Shown here: piece after piece, positions 1 to 8,426 of the stretch
Position numbering within the stretch: the stretch's first letter is position 1
Layout of the letters: every line of letters starts with the position of its first letter
Source of the DNA: RSA9 sp036381195
Lineage (GTDB): Bacteria > Gemmatimonadota > Gemmatimonadetes > Longimicrobiales > RSA9
Direction: 5' to 3'
Length of the DNA stretch: 64,000 bases
Assembly (NCBI GenBank): GCA_036381195.1
Contig: DASVDH010000081.1
Coordinates: forward strand, 4,577 to 68,576
Notes under the pieces: generated by a model
What the model was told of the DNA's origin: nothing
The model's database searches: none
The model's input: the letters and a program-made list of their open reading frames with translations, nothing else
Position numbers and translations under genes: made by a program

Positions 1-1
1 G

Positions 2-1837
2 CCGACACAGCCGATCCGGGATGAGAACAGCCCGTACGGCGGGTTCTTCGAGTGGGAAGACGCGCTGGCGCCGAACAACCCCGTGGCGGAGCTGAGGCTG
101 AGCACGGAGGAGGCCACGATCTACCGGAGCATCGGCTCGCTGGAGGGCGAGTATCGTGCGCCGTTCCTCGAGGGTCTCTCGGCCACGCTGCGGCTCGGCT
201 ACGACGTGGCGAAGGGGGAGCGGCTGCGGTTCTATCCGAGCTTCCTGCGCTGGCAGGTGGAGCAGGGCATCGGCGGCCAGGTGAACCGGGAGAACCCGAC
301 GCAGGTGAGCACGCTCCTGGAGGCCTTCGCCAACTACACGACGCGGCTGGAGCGCTACGGCGCGGAGGTGGACCTCACGGCGGGCTACACGTACGAGGAG
401 TCGCGCGGCGACTATCCCTCGTTCCTCGCACAGGGGCTCAGCTTCGACCTGCTCGGCCCGAACGGCGTTCCCGCGGCCGCGATCGAGCGCACGTTCCTGA
501 CCGTCGAGGAGAGTCGGCTGATCTCCGGCTTCGGGCGGGTGAACCTGACGCTGGCGGACCGCTACCTGATGACGCTGAGCCTGCGGCGTGACGGGTCGTC
601 CAGGTTCGGGCCGAGCCGGCAGTGGGGCACGTTCCCGGCGGCGTCGTTCGCCTGGTGGCTCTCGCAAGAGGAGTTCATGCAGCGGCTCGTGCCGGGGGCC
701 GACCTGAAGCTGCGGCTGTCGTGGGGCGTGAACGGGAACCAGGCGTTCCCCAACTACCGTGCCTTCTCGGACTACGTGATCAGCGATCCCACGGCGCAGG
801 TCCAGTTCGGCGACTCGTTCGTCACGACGATCCGGCCCAGCGCGGCGGACCCCAACATCAAGTGGGAAGAGACGACGTCGTACAACATCGGGCTCGATTA
901 CGGCCTGTTCGGCGGCCGGCTCTCCGGCGCGATCGATGTCTACCGGAAGGATACGGAGGACCTGATCTTCACCGTGCCGGTGGCCGCGGGGACCAACCTC
1001 TCGAACTTCGTGACCACGAACATCGGGAGCATGAAGAACGAGGGCGTGGAGCTCAGCTTGAGCGCACGCATCCTGGATGGTGCGCTGGGCGGCCTCTCCT
1101 GGATCGGCGAGTTCAACGCTGCGTACAACCGCAACGAGCTGGTGCGGATCAACCCGTTCGCCGGCGGCGGTGAACAGATCCTGACCGGCGGGATCGCCGG
1201 CGGCGTAGGCAACAACATCCAGGTGCTGAAGCCGGGCTACCCGATCAACTCCTTCTTCGTCTTCCGACACAAGCGGGATGCGCAGGGCCGGCCGATCTAC
1301 GAGGACACGAACGGCGACGGCACGATCAACGAGCAGGACCTGTACGAGAACGTCAACGGCGACGCGCTCGTCAACCAGGACGACCGGGTGCCCTTCGAGA
1401 GCCCGGCGCCGGACTGGATCCTGGGGCACACCTCGCGGCTGGCGTACGGCGGCTTCGACCTGAGCTTCACGCTGCGCGCGCATCTGGGCAACTACGTCTA
1501 CAACAATGTCGCGTCCAACCAGGGGCACTACCGGGCGTTGCGGGATGGCGCGCCGGACAACCTGCACGCGTCGGTGCTGGAGACGGGGTTCGAGGAGCCG
1601 CAATACTTCTCGGACTACTACGTTGAGCCCGCCTCCTTCCTGCGCATGGAGAACCTGACGCTGGGATACAGCTTCACGCGCGCGGGGCGTCCGATGCGGG
1701 TCTTCGCCACGGTCCAGAACGTGTTCACGCTGACGGAATACAGCGGCGTGGACCCGATGGCGGGCGTCAACGGCATCGACAACGACATCTACCCTCGCTC
1801 GCGTACGTTCAGCGGCGGGATCAGCGTCCGCTTCTGA
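2..1837 (+). CDS. susC: SusC/RagA-type TonB-dependent outer-membrane receptor, C-terminal part (5' end outside window)
   Basis: Outer-membrane beta-barrel that imports oligosaccharides with TonB energy and a SusD lipoprotein lid. The frame is open from base 2 with no start, and an NPVAEL stretch typical of the SusC barrel begins at about base 80, so only about 610 C-terminal residues are here; plug and N-terminal domains lie to the left. Seen: alternating aromatic/polar strands, DTNGDGTIN-like and VNGDALVNQDD acidic loops as in SusC barrels, and a terminal phenylalanine (SVRF) typical of proteins inserted by the Bam machinery. susD follows after 31 nt and a GH97 gene after that, so alpha-glucan import is the likely role. 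Substrate is inferred from neighbours only. Confidence 0.93.
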   Translation, partial: PTQPIRDENSPYGGFFEWEDALAPNNPVAELRLSTEEATIYRSIGSLEGEYRAPFLEGLSATLRLGYDVAKGERLRFYPSFLRWQVEQGIGGQVNRENPTQVSTLLEAFANYTTRLERYGAEVDLTAGYTYEESRGDYPSFLAQGLSFDLLGPNGVPAAAIERTFLTVEESRLISGFGRVNLTLADRYLMTLSLRRDGSSRFGPSRQWGTFPAASFAWWLSQEEFMQRLVPGADLKLRLSWGVNGNQAFPNYRAFSDYVISDPTAQVQFGDSFVTTIRPSAADPNIKWEETTSYNIGLDYGLFGGRLSGAIDVYRKDTEDLIFTVPVAAGTNLSNFVTTNIGSMKNEGVELSLSARILDGALGGLSWIGEFNAAYNRNELVRINPFAGGGEQILTGGIAGGVGNNIQVLKPGYPINSFFVFRHKRDAQGRPIYEDTNGDGTINEQDLYENVNGDALVNQDDRVPFESPAPDWILGHTSRLAYGGFDLSFTLRAHLGNYVYNNVASNQGHYRALRDGAPDNLHASVLETGFEEPQYFSDYYVEPASFLRMENLTLGYSFTRAGRPMRVFATVQNVFTLTEYSGVDPMAGVNGIDNDIYPRSRTFSGGISVRF

Positions 1838-1868
1838 GCTTCGGCAACCTTGGAGAACGGAGCGACCC

Positions 1869-3455
1869 ATGAACGGAACGATGCACAGGGCGCTGGCCGC
1901 CGCGGCCGCCGCGTTGCTGTTGGCCCTGCCCGGCTGCACGGAAACGCTGGTCGAGCCGAAGAGCACGGTGACCGGCGCCAACGTGTTCCGGGACCCCGGC
2001 TCGTATCGGGCCTTCCTGGCCAAGCTGTACGCCGGCCTGGTGCTGACGGGCCAGCAGGGCCCGGCCGGCCGGCCCGACATCCAGGGCATCGACGAGGGCT
2101 TCTCCCAGTACCTGCGCCAGTACTGGCAGATGCAGGAGCTGCCCACGGACGAGGCGGTGATCGGGTGGGGCGACGCGGGGCTGCCCGAGCTGAACACGCA
2201 GCTCTGGTCCTCGCTGAATCAGTTCTTCGCGGCGATGTACGGCCGCATCTTCTTCCAGGTGGCGATGGCAAATGAGTTCCTGCGCGAGACGACCGACCAG
2301 AAGCTCGACGAGCGCAGGGTGAGCGACGCCTTGCGTCAGCAGATCCGGCAATACCGCGCCGAGGCGCGCTTCCTGCGCGCGCTCAGCTACTGGCACGGCA
2401 TCGACCTGTTCGGCAACATCCCGCTCGTGACGGAGGATTTCCCGATCGGGGCGACGCCGCCGCCACAGAGCACGCGTGAGGAGATCTTCGCCTTCGTCGT
2501 GGCTGAGCTGAACGAGATCATGGGCGAGCTGCCGCCGCCCGGCGCGGGCGAGTACGGCCGGGCGGACCAGGGCGCGGCCTCGATGCTGCTCGCCAAGCTC
2601 TACATGAACGCGGGCGTCTACACCGGCCAGGAGCGCTACGCCGAGGCGCTCGCCGCGCTGGAGCCCGTGCTGAACGGGCCGTACCGGCTCGACGACGACT
2701 ACCGGCACCTGTTCCTGGCGGACAACCACACCTCGCCCGAGATCATCTTCACGCTGCCGCAGGACGGGCTGAGGACCCAGACCTGGGGCGGGATGACGTT
2801 CCTGATCCACGCGCCCGTCGGCGGGGCGATGAGCGCGGCGGACTACGGCATCGACTTCGGCTGGGGCGGGCCGCGCGTGAAGCCGGAGGTCGTGGCGCTG
2901 TACGAGGGCGGACCCGGCGGCCCGGACCAGCGGTCCCACCTCTTCTTCACGGAAGGCCAGTCGCTCGAGGTCGCGAGCATCCCGAGCTTCACCGACGGGC
3001 TCGCCCTGCCGAAGTACCGCAACGTGACGTCGGCCGGCACGCCGGGCTCCCATCCGACGTTCCCGGACACGGACTTCCCAATGTTCCGGCTCGCGGACGC
3101 GTACCTGATGTACGCCGAGGCGGTGTTGCGGGGCGGCGGCGGCAGCCGGGCGCAGGCGCTGGACTACGTGAACCAGGTGCGGGAGCGCGCCTACGGCGAC
3201 ACCAGCGGCAACATCACGGATGCCGAGCTGACGCTCGACTTCATCCTGGATGAGCGGGCGCGCGAGCTGATCTGGGAGGCCCACCGCCGCACGGACCTGA
3301 TCCGCTACGGCCGGTTCACGGGCGGCGACTACCTGTGGTCCTGGAAGGGCGGGGTGCAGGCCGGGCAGGCGACGGACGCGTTCCGGGACCTGTACCCGAT
3401 CCCCGCATCGGAGATGCTGGCCAACCCGAACCTCAGACAAAACCCCGGCTACTGA
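1869..3455 (+). CDS. susD: SusD/RagB-family glycan-binding outer-membrane lipoprotein
   Basis: Surface lipoprotein that captures glycans and caps the SusC channel. The 528-residue protein starts at an ATG 6 nt after GGAG. The N-terminus has a hydrophobic stretch ending in LPGC, a lipobox, so the mature protein would start at Cys. The family pattern is present: an N-terminal helical region with FRDPGSYRAFLAKLYAGL, TPR-like helices in the middle (EARFLRALSYWHGIDLFGNIPLV) and a C-terminal ERARELIWEAHRRTDLIRYG block that is highly characteristic of SusD. It lies 31 nt after susC and 106 nt before the GH97 gene on the same strand, so the three probably form one operon. Confidence 0.95.
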   Translation: MNGTMHRALAAAAAALLLALPGCTETLVEPKSTVTGANVFRDPGSYRAFLAKLYAGLVLTGQQGPAGRPDIQGIDEGFSQYLRQYWQMQELPTDEAVIGWGDAGLPELNTQLWSSLNQFFAAMYGRIFFQVAMANEFLRETTDQKLDERRVSDALRQQIRQYRAEARFLRALSYWHGIDLFGNIPLVTEDFPIGATPPPQSTREEIFAFVVAELNEIMGELPPPGAGEYGRADQGAASMLLAKLYMNAGVYTGQERYAEALAALEPVLNGPYRLDDDYRHLFLADNHTSPEIIFTLPQDGLRTQTWGGMTFLIHAPVGGAMSAADYGIDFGWGGPRVKPEVVALYEGGPGGPDQRSHLFFTEGQSLEVASIPSFTDGLALPKYRNVTSAGTPGSHPTFPDTDFPMFRLADAYLMYAEAVLRGGGGSRAQALDYVNQVRERAYGDTSGNITDAELTLDFILDERARELIWEAHRRTDLIRYGRFTGGDYLWSWKGGVQAGQATDAFRDLYPIPASEMLANPNLRQNPGY

Positions 3456-3561
3456 CCGCACGGGAGCGCGGGGGTGCAGGGGGCGGGCCGTTCCTCCCGC
3501 CCTCCGCGCCTCCGCGCGCACGCCACGAACACTCGAATCCACACCGATGGAGGTCGCCCGC

Positions 3562-5616
3562 ATGCCGATCCACGTCATGATTCGACCCCTCGCGCTCGCG
3601 GCGGCGGGCGCGCTGCTCGTCTCGACCCCCGGCTCCGGCCAGGCGCCGCTCCGCGTGGCCTCGCCCGATGGCCGCAACCAGGTCACGGTGGAGGTGCGCG
3701 AGGGCGGCCTCTACTACCGCCTGGACCGCGACGGGCGCGCGATCCTTCTGCCGTCCCGCCTCGGCTTCGAGTTCCGTGGCGCGCCGCCGCTGCGGGACAG
3801 CCTGCGCATCGTGGGGAGCGCGCGCAACTCGGTGGACTGGACGTGGACGCAGCCGTGGGGCGAGGTCGCGCGGGTCCGCGACCACCACAACGAGCTGCGC
3901 GTCTCCGTCGTCGAGGCGGCCGCGCCGGGGCGCCGCTTCGATGTCATCTTCCGCGTCTTCGACGACGGCGTCGGGTTTCGCTACGAGCTGCCGGCCCAGC
4001 CGGCGCTCGGCGCGTTCGAGATCATGGAAGAGCTGACCGAGTTCGCGCTGGCGGACGACGCGCGCGCGTGGTGGATCCCCTCGGACCGCCCGCGCCTCGA
4101 CCGGTCCGAGTTCCTGTACTCGTCCTCGCCCGTGAGCGTACTGGACAGCGTGCAGACGCCGCTGACGATGGAGACGCGGGACGGCCGGACGTTCATCGTG
4201 ATCCACGAGGCCCACCTGGTGGACTATCCGCGCATGTTCCTGGCGGGCCCGTACATGCAGGGGCGGACACTGCGCGCGGCGCTGGCGCCGATGGCGGACG
4301 GCGTGAAGGCGCGGGGCCGGACGCCGTTCGCCACCCCGTGGCGCACGATCCAGCTCGCGGACCGCGCCGCGGACCTCGCGCCCTCCGTGCTGGGCCTGAA
4401 CCTGAACCCGCCGAGCGTGATCGAGGACACGGACTGGATCCGGCCGATGAAGTACGTCGGCATCTGGTGGGGGATGCACATCGGCACGATGACGTGGGGG
4501 TCGGGCCCGAAGCACGGCGCGACCACGGCGAACACGCGGCGCTACATCGACTTCGCGGCCGCGAACGGCTTCGGCGGTGTGCTGGTCGAGGGCTGGAACG
4601 TCGGCTGGGACGGCGACTGGATGCAGAACGCGAACGCGTTCTCCTTCACGAAGGCATACGACGACTACGACCTCGAGGGGCTCGCCGCGTATGCGCGGGA
4701 GAGGGGCGTCACGCTCATCGCGCACAACGAGACGTCCGGCGGGCTCGAGAACTACGAGCGGCAGCTCGAGGAGGCCTTCGCGCTCTACCGCCGGCTGGGC
4801 ATCCGCGCGGTGAAGTCGGGGTACGTGATCGACCAGATTCCGGGCGGGCACTCGCACTACTCGCAGGAGATGGTGCGGCACCATCGCAAGGTGATCGAGG
4901 CCGCAGCGCGGCACGGCATCATGCTCGACGTGCACGAGCCGATCCACGACACGGGCGAGCGGCGCACCTACCCGAACATGATGACGCGGGAGGGTGCGCG
5001 CGGGCAGGAGTACAACGCGTGGAGCGGCGAGGGCGGCAACCCGCCGGAGCACGAGACGATCCTCTTCTTCACGCGCATGCTGGCGGGGCCCATGGACTTC
5101 ACGCCGGGCATCTTCGACCTGCTGATCCGCAGCGCGGAGGGCCGGCCGCGGCGGCCGGACGAGCCGCGCGTGCGCACCACGCTGGCCAAGCAGCTCGCGC
5201 TCTACGTGGTGATCTACTCGCCAATGCACATGGCCGCGGACCTGATCGAGAACTACGAGGGCCAGCCGGCGTTCCAGTTCATCCGCGACGTGCCCGTGGA
5301 CTGGGAGCAGACGCGCGTGCTGGACGGCCGGATCGGCGATTATGTGGTGGTCGCGCGGCAGGAGCGCGGTGGCGAGGACTGGTACCTGGGCGCGATCACG
5401 GACGAGGAGGCCCGCACGCTCGAGGTCCCGCTCAGCTTCCTGACGCCGGGCCGGAGCTACGAGGCGCAGATCTACGCGGACGGGCCGGGCGCGCACTGGC
5501 TGGACAACCCGCTGCCGGTCGAGATCACGCGGCGGAGGGTGGACTCGACGACGCGTCTGACGATCGCGCTCGCGCCGGGCGGCGGCCAGGCGATCCGGTT
5601 CCGCGCAGTGCCGTGA
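3562..5616 (+). CDS. susB: GH97 alpha-glucosidase, SusB-like
   Basis: Secreted or periplasmic exo-acting alpha-glucosidase releasing glucose from imported malto-oligosaccharides. The start at 3562 is chosen because GGAGG lies 8 nt upstream; an ATG at 3547 is in frame but has no such site. Signal peptide about residues 1-27, then the N-terminal beta-sandwich, a TIM barrel from about 280 to 560 and a short C-terminal sandwich. Glu390 (HNETSGG), Glu459 (HEPIHD) and Glu483 (ARGQE) have the same spacing, 69 and 24, as Bacteroides SusB Glu439/508/532, and KSGYV has Gly where retaining GH97 enzymes carry an Asp nucleophile. It is therefore predicted to be an inverting glucosidase. Third gene of the susC-susD operon. 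Confidence 0.93.
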   Translation: MPIHVMIRPLALAAAGALLVSTPGSGQAPLRVASPDGRNQVTVEVREGGLYYRLDRDGRAILLPSRLGFEFRGAPPLRDSLRIVGSARNSVDWTWTQPWGEVARVRDHHNELRVSVVEAAAPGRRFDVIFRVFDDGVGFRYELPAQPALGAFEIMEELTEFALADDARAWWIPSDRPRLDRSEFLYSSSPVSVLDSVQTPLTMETRDGRTFIVIHEAHLVDYPRMFLAGPYMQGRTLRAALAPMADGVKARGRTPFATPWRTIQLADRAADLAPSVLGLNLNPPSVIEDTDWIRPMKYVGIWWGMHIGTMTWGSGPKHGATTANTRRYIDFAAANGFGGVLVEGWNVGWDGDWMQNANAFSFTKAYDDYDLEGLAAYARERGVTLIAHNETSGGLENYERQLEEAFALYRRLGIRAVKSGYVIDQIPGGHSHYSQEMVRHHRKVIEAAARHGIMLDVHEPIHDTGERRTYPNMMTREGARGQEYNAWSGEGGNPPEHETILFFTRMLAGPMDFTPGIFDLLIRSAEGRPRRPDEPRVRTTLAKQLALYVVIYSPMHMAADLIENYEGQPAFQFIRDVPVDWEQTRVLDGRIGDYVVVARQERGGEDWYLGAITDEEARTLEVPLSFLTPGRSYEAQIYADGPGAHWLDNPLPVEITRRRVDSTTRLTIALAPGGGQAIRFRAVP

Positions 5617-5624
5617 GCGGCCTG

Positions 5625-5639
5625 GCGGCGGGGCGCCGC
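5625..5639. terminator. candidate bidirectional terminator
   Basis: GCGGCG-GGG-CGCCGC hairpin in the 46-bp gap between the convergent GH97 and GH13 genes. No T-run follows, so rho-independent activity is uncertain. Confidence 0.3.
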
Positions 5640-5662
5640 GCGCGCCGGAACCGCGGGAGCGG

Positions 5663-7291
5663 CTACGGCGTGGTGGGGCGGAGGTCGAACAGGTAGGCCC
5701 GGCGCGGCGCCAGCTCGCGGAGCGGCGCGTAGCCGCGGACGCGGCCATCCCCGGCCACGCGCAGCGGCGCGGCGGCGGGCCCGCCGAGCAGCGGTGCCGC
5801 CGCGAACCGCCCGGGCCGCAGCGCGCGCTCGGGCGAGGAGAGCGTCACGCCGGCGAGCGGCGCATCGCCCAGGTTGGCGACGACGAGCACGGCCGCGTCC
5901 CGGTCCCGCCGCAGGTACGCGGCCACGGCGGGGTGGCTCGCCTCGAGCGGCACCAGCTCGCCGGCGGCGAGCGCGGCGTTCTCCGCGCGCAGGTGGATGA
6001 GTCGGCGGTGGAGGTGGAGCAGCGAGCCCGTGTCCGCCTCGAGGGCCTCGACGTTGGCGGTGAACGAGTCCGGCTGGAGCGGCTCCCACGGAACGCCGGT
6101 CGTGAAGCCCGCGGCGGGCGCGCGGCGCCAGTGCATGGGCGTGCGCAGCCGCGGGTCCGGCTTGTCCCCCGTCATGCCGATCTCCTCGCCGTAGTAGACG
6201 AAGGGCACGCCAGGCAGCGTGAGCAGGAGCGTGGCCGCGAGCTTCGCGCGCGCGACGTCGCCCCCGAGCACCGTGAGCGTGCGCGTCTGGTCGTGGTTGC
6301 GCAGGAACGGCGCCCAGCGGCCGGCGGGCACCTCGCGCTGCAGCCGCAGCACCGGGTGGAACAGCCCGCGCGCCGAGCCCGACCGCACCGCGGAGAGGAT
6401 CGAGTCCGAGACCTCGAACGCGAAGTAGGCGTCGAGCTGGTCCGGGTAGTACGGCAGCATCGCGCCGATGCTGTCCCAGACCTCGCCGACGGTGAACGCG
6501 TCCGGCGCGAGCGCGCGGATGTGGGCGGCCAGCTCGCGCAGCACGGCGTGCGTGCCGGGCACGTTCGTGGTCCGGTCGCCCTCCTCGACGAGGTGGCGGA
6601 TGGCGTCCAGGCGGAAGCCGTCTACCCCCATCTCCCGGAGCCAGAAGCCCACGATCCGCTTTGCCTCCTCCCGGACCGCGGGGTTCTCGAAGTCGAGATC
6701 GGGCATCCCGCTCCAGAAGAAGCCGTAGTAGTACTCCGCGCGCACGGGCGAGCGGTGCCAGACCTCGCCGCCCCACTCGTTGCGCGCCCCCGGCCGCGGC
6801 GACCAGCGGAACCAGTTCCTGTAGGGCGAGTCCGGGTCGAGCAGCGCGTGCTTGAAGTAAGGGTGCTCGCTGGAGGCGTGGTTCAGGACGAGGTCCACGA
6901 GCACGCGGATGCCGCGGCGGTGCGCTTCGGCGACCAGGCGCCGGAAGTCCTCGTTCGTGCCGTAGTCCGGGTCCACATGGTAGTAGTCGGTGACGTCGTA
7001 GCCATGGTAGCTCGTGGCGGCCGCGATAGGCATGAGCCAGATGCAGCGGGCTCCGAGGTCGCGGCTGGCATCCGGCGTGCCGTCGTTGATGTAGTCGAGC
7101 TTCTGGATCAGGCCATTGAGGTCCCCCACGCCGTCGCCATCGCTGTCGTAGAAGGAGCGGACGAAGACCTCGTAGCAGACCGCGCCGCGTGTCCAGGCGG
7201 GCGGGGCCGGGGCGGCCGGCTGCTGCGCGGCGGCGAGGGTGGTGGCTGCCAGCAGGACGGCGGCGAGGGCCGCCGGGCGGCCGAGGTGCAT
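5663..7291 (-). CDS. secreted GH13 alpha-amylase family glycosidase
   Basis: Hydrolyses alpha-1,4-glucosidic bonds. The ATG at 7291 is preceded by GAGGAGG 7 nt upstream and gives a clean signal peptide (cleavage near AAAQQ, residue about 24); longer in-frame starts give only an Arg/Pro-rich leader. All GH13 regions are present (numbered from this start): DLVLNH at 133-138, GFRLDAIRH with nucleophile Asp229, EVWD with acid Glu270, and NHDQ with Asp334. The C-terminal beta-sandwich follows, and 542 residues is usual for oligo-glucosidase/amylase members. Convergent with susB, so it completes a Sus-like set (GH97, GH13, SusC, SusD). Whether it is amylase, neopullulanase or alpha-glucosidase cannot be decided here. 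Confidence 0.92.
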   Translation of the reverse strand: MHLGRPAALAAVLLAATTLAAAQQPAAPAPPAWTRGAVCYEVFVRSFYDSDGDGVGDLNGLIQKLDYINDGTPDASRDLGARCIWLMPIAAATSYHGYDVTDYYHVDPDYGTNEDFRRLVAEAHRRGIRVLVDLVLNHASSEHPYFKHALLDPDSPYRNWFRWSPRPGARNEWGGEVWHRSPVRAEYYYGFFWSGMPDLDFENPAVREEAKRIVGFWLREMGVDGFRLDAIRHLVEEGDRTTNVPGTHAVLRELAAHIRALAPDAFTVGEVWDSIGAMLPYYPDQLDAYFAFEVSDSILSAVRSGSARGLFHPVLRLQREVPAGRWAPFLRNHDQTRTLTVLGGDVARAKLAATLLLTLPGVPFVYYGEEIGMTGDKPDPRLRTPMHWRRAPAAGFTTGVPWEPLQPDSFTANVEALEADTGSLLHLHRRLIHLRAENAALAAGELVPLEASHPAVAAYLRRDRDAAVLVVANLGDAPLAGVTLSSPERALRPGRFAAAPLLGGPAAAPLRVAGDGRVRGYAPLRELAPRRAYLFDLRPTTP

Positions 7292-7380
7292 GAGGCGTCC
7301 TCCTCGCGGGCTGTGCGTCGCCGCGCCGGGCGCCCCGCGGCGCCGGCGCGGCGGAAGAGTCGAGGGCGTGAGCGGCTCCG

Positions 7381-7662
7381 TCAAGGAGGGGGCTCGGGCG
7401 AGCCGCTCGGCAGCATCGTCATGCCGGGTACGCAGGTCGTGATGCCGGGCGAGACGAAGTCGCGTTTCATCCCGTCCAGCTCGGCCAGGCGTTCGGTCAT
7501 GGTGTTGAAGTCGCGTGCGACCTGCGCGAACTCGTCGCTGCGGCTGGTGTCGAGGCGATAGCGGAAGTTCCCCTCCGCGACCTCGCGGGTGCCGCGCTCC
7601 GCGGAGGCCGGACCGGCGCGGATGGCTTTGCGGCTTTCGGCGCGCCGCCGCCTGCCGATCAC
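7381..7662 (-). pseudogene. remnant of a sensor histidine kinase (HAMP segment only)
   Basis: A 93-codon frame whose residues 23-71 (bases 7450-7596) match a HAMP linker and the first residues of the dimerisation helix: EVAEGNFRYRL, SDEFAQVARDFNTMTERL, then LDGMKRDFVS, which in intact kinases leads into the SHELRTPL His box. Here the match stops at the serine and unrelated residues run to a stop. No membrane sensor part, His box or ATPase is present on either side, so this is read as a gene fragment. It overlaps the stop of the LytTR gene by 4 nt and lies just downstream of it on the same strand. A small free-standing HAMP protein is a less likely reading. Confidence 0.55.
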
Positions 7663-8426
7663 CCCCGGAGCACCCCGGGTAACCTGTCCCGGTAACGCCG
7701 GCTCAGCCGCACCTCCGCGCCGCTGCGCAGCACGAGCAGCGCGTCGCCGTGGGACCAGGGTCGGAGCTCGCGGATGGCGTCCAGGTTGACGATCGCGGAG
7801 CGGTGCACGCGCGCGAACTTCGTCGGATCGAGCCGCTTCTCGACCTCGGCGAGCGTGGCGCGCGCGAGCAGCGACTCCTTGTCGACGTGGAGCCGCACGT
7901 AGTTGTCCGCGGCCTCGATCCAGTCGACCTCGGCGGCGCGGACCAGCCGCATGCGGCCGCGTTGGCGGACGAGGAAGCGCTCGAGTGGGCGGGCGCGGCC
8001 GCGCAGCTCCTCGAGCATGTTGCGCACGCGGGCCGCGACGTCGTCGGCCCCCGGCCCCTGCACCGCTGCGACCGCACGGTCGAGCGCGCGCGCCACGCGC
8101 TCGCGGTCCGCGGGCTTGAGCAGGTAGTCGAGCGCGCGGACGTCGAACGCGCGGACTGCGTACTCGTCGTGAGCGGTGGCGAAGACGACGTGCGGCAGTG
8201 GGTCCAGCTCGAGCGCGGCGAGCACGTCGAAGCCGTCGAGGCCGGGCATGCGGACGTCGAGGAAGACGACGTCGGGCCGCGTCTCCTCGATCACGCGCAC
8301 CGCCTCCTCGCCGTCGCCGGCCTCGCCCACGATGGTGACGCGCGGGTCCGCGGCGAGGAAGCGGCGGAGCTTGGCGCGGGCGGGCGGCTCGTCGTCCACG
8401 ATGACGACGCGGACGGGCTCAGGCAT
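7659..8426 (-). CDS. LytTR-family response regulator
   Basis: Transcription regulator paired with the kinase immediately upstream. A CheY-like receiver at about residues 1-120 has the acidic pair VDDE, phospho-acceptor Asp in VVFLDVRMPG, switch Thr/Ala in FATAHDEY and Lys in LLKP. The LytTR DNA-binding domain at about 150-255 has the core motif FARVHRSAIVNLDAI. The start at 8426 is chosen because it lies directly at the conserved PEPVRVVIVDDE and overlaps the kinase stop by 8 nt, indicating translational coupling; longer starts overlap the kinase more. No Shine-Dalgarno is needed or seen. Likely targets are neighbouring genes but no LytTR direct-repeat operator was identified. Confidence 0.93.
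   Translation of the reverse strand: MPEPVRVVIVDDEPPARAKLRRFLAADPRVTIVGEAGDGEEAVRVIEETRPDVVFLDVRMPGLDGFDVLAALELDPLPHVVFATAHDEYAVRAFDVRALDYLLKPADRERVARALDRAVAAVQGPGADDVAARVRNMLEELRGRARPLERFLVRQRGRMRLVRAAEVDWIEAADNYVRLHVDKESLLARATLAEVEKRLDPTKFARVHRSAIVNLDAIRELRPWSHGDALLVLRSGAEVRLSRRYRDRLPGVLRG

Noticed and set aside
3433..5748. 771-codon minus-strand open frame
   Set aside because: Antisense shadow of the GH97 gene, whose active-site residues and domains are clear.
7381..7662. Functional small HAMP regulator
   Set aside because: The similarity stops mid-motif (KRDFVS) and the remainder is unrelated; no input or output domain is present.
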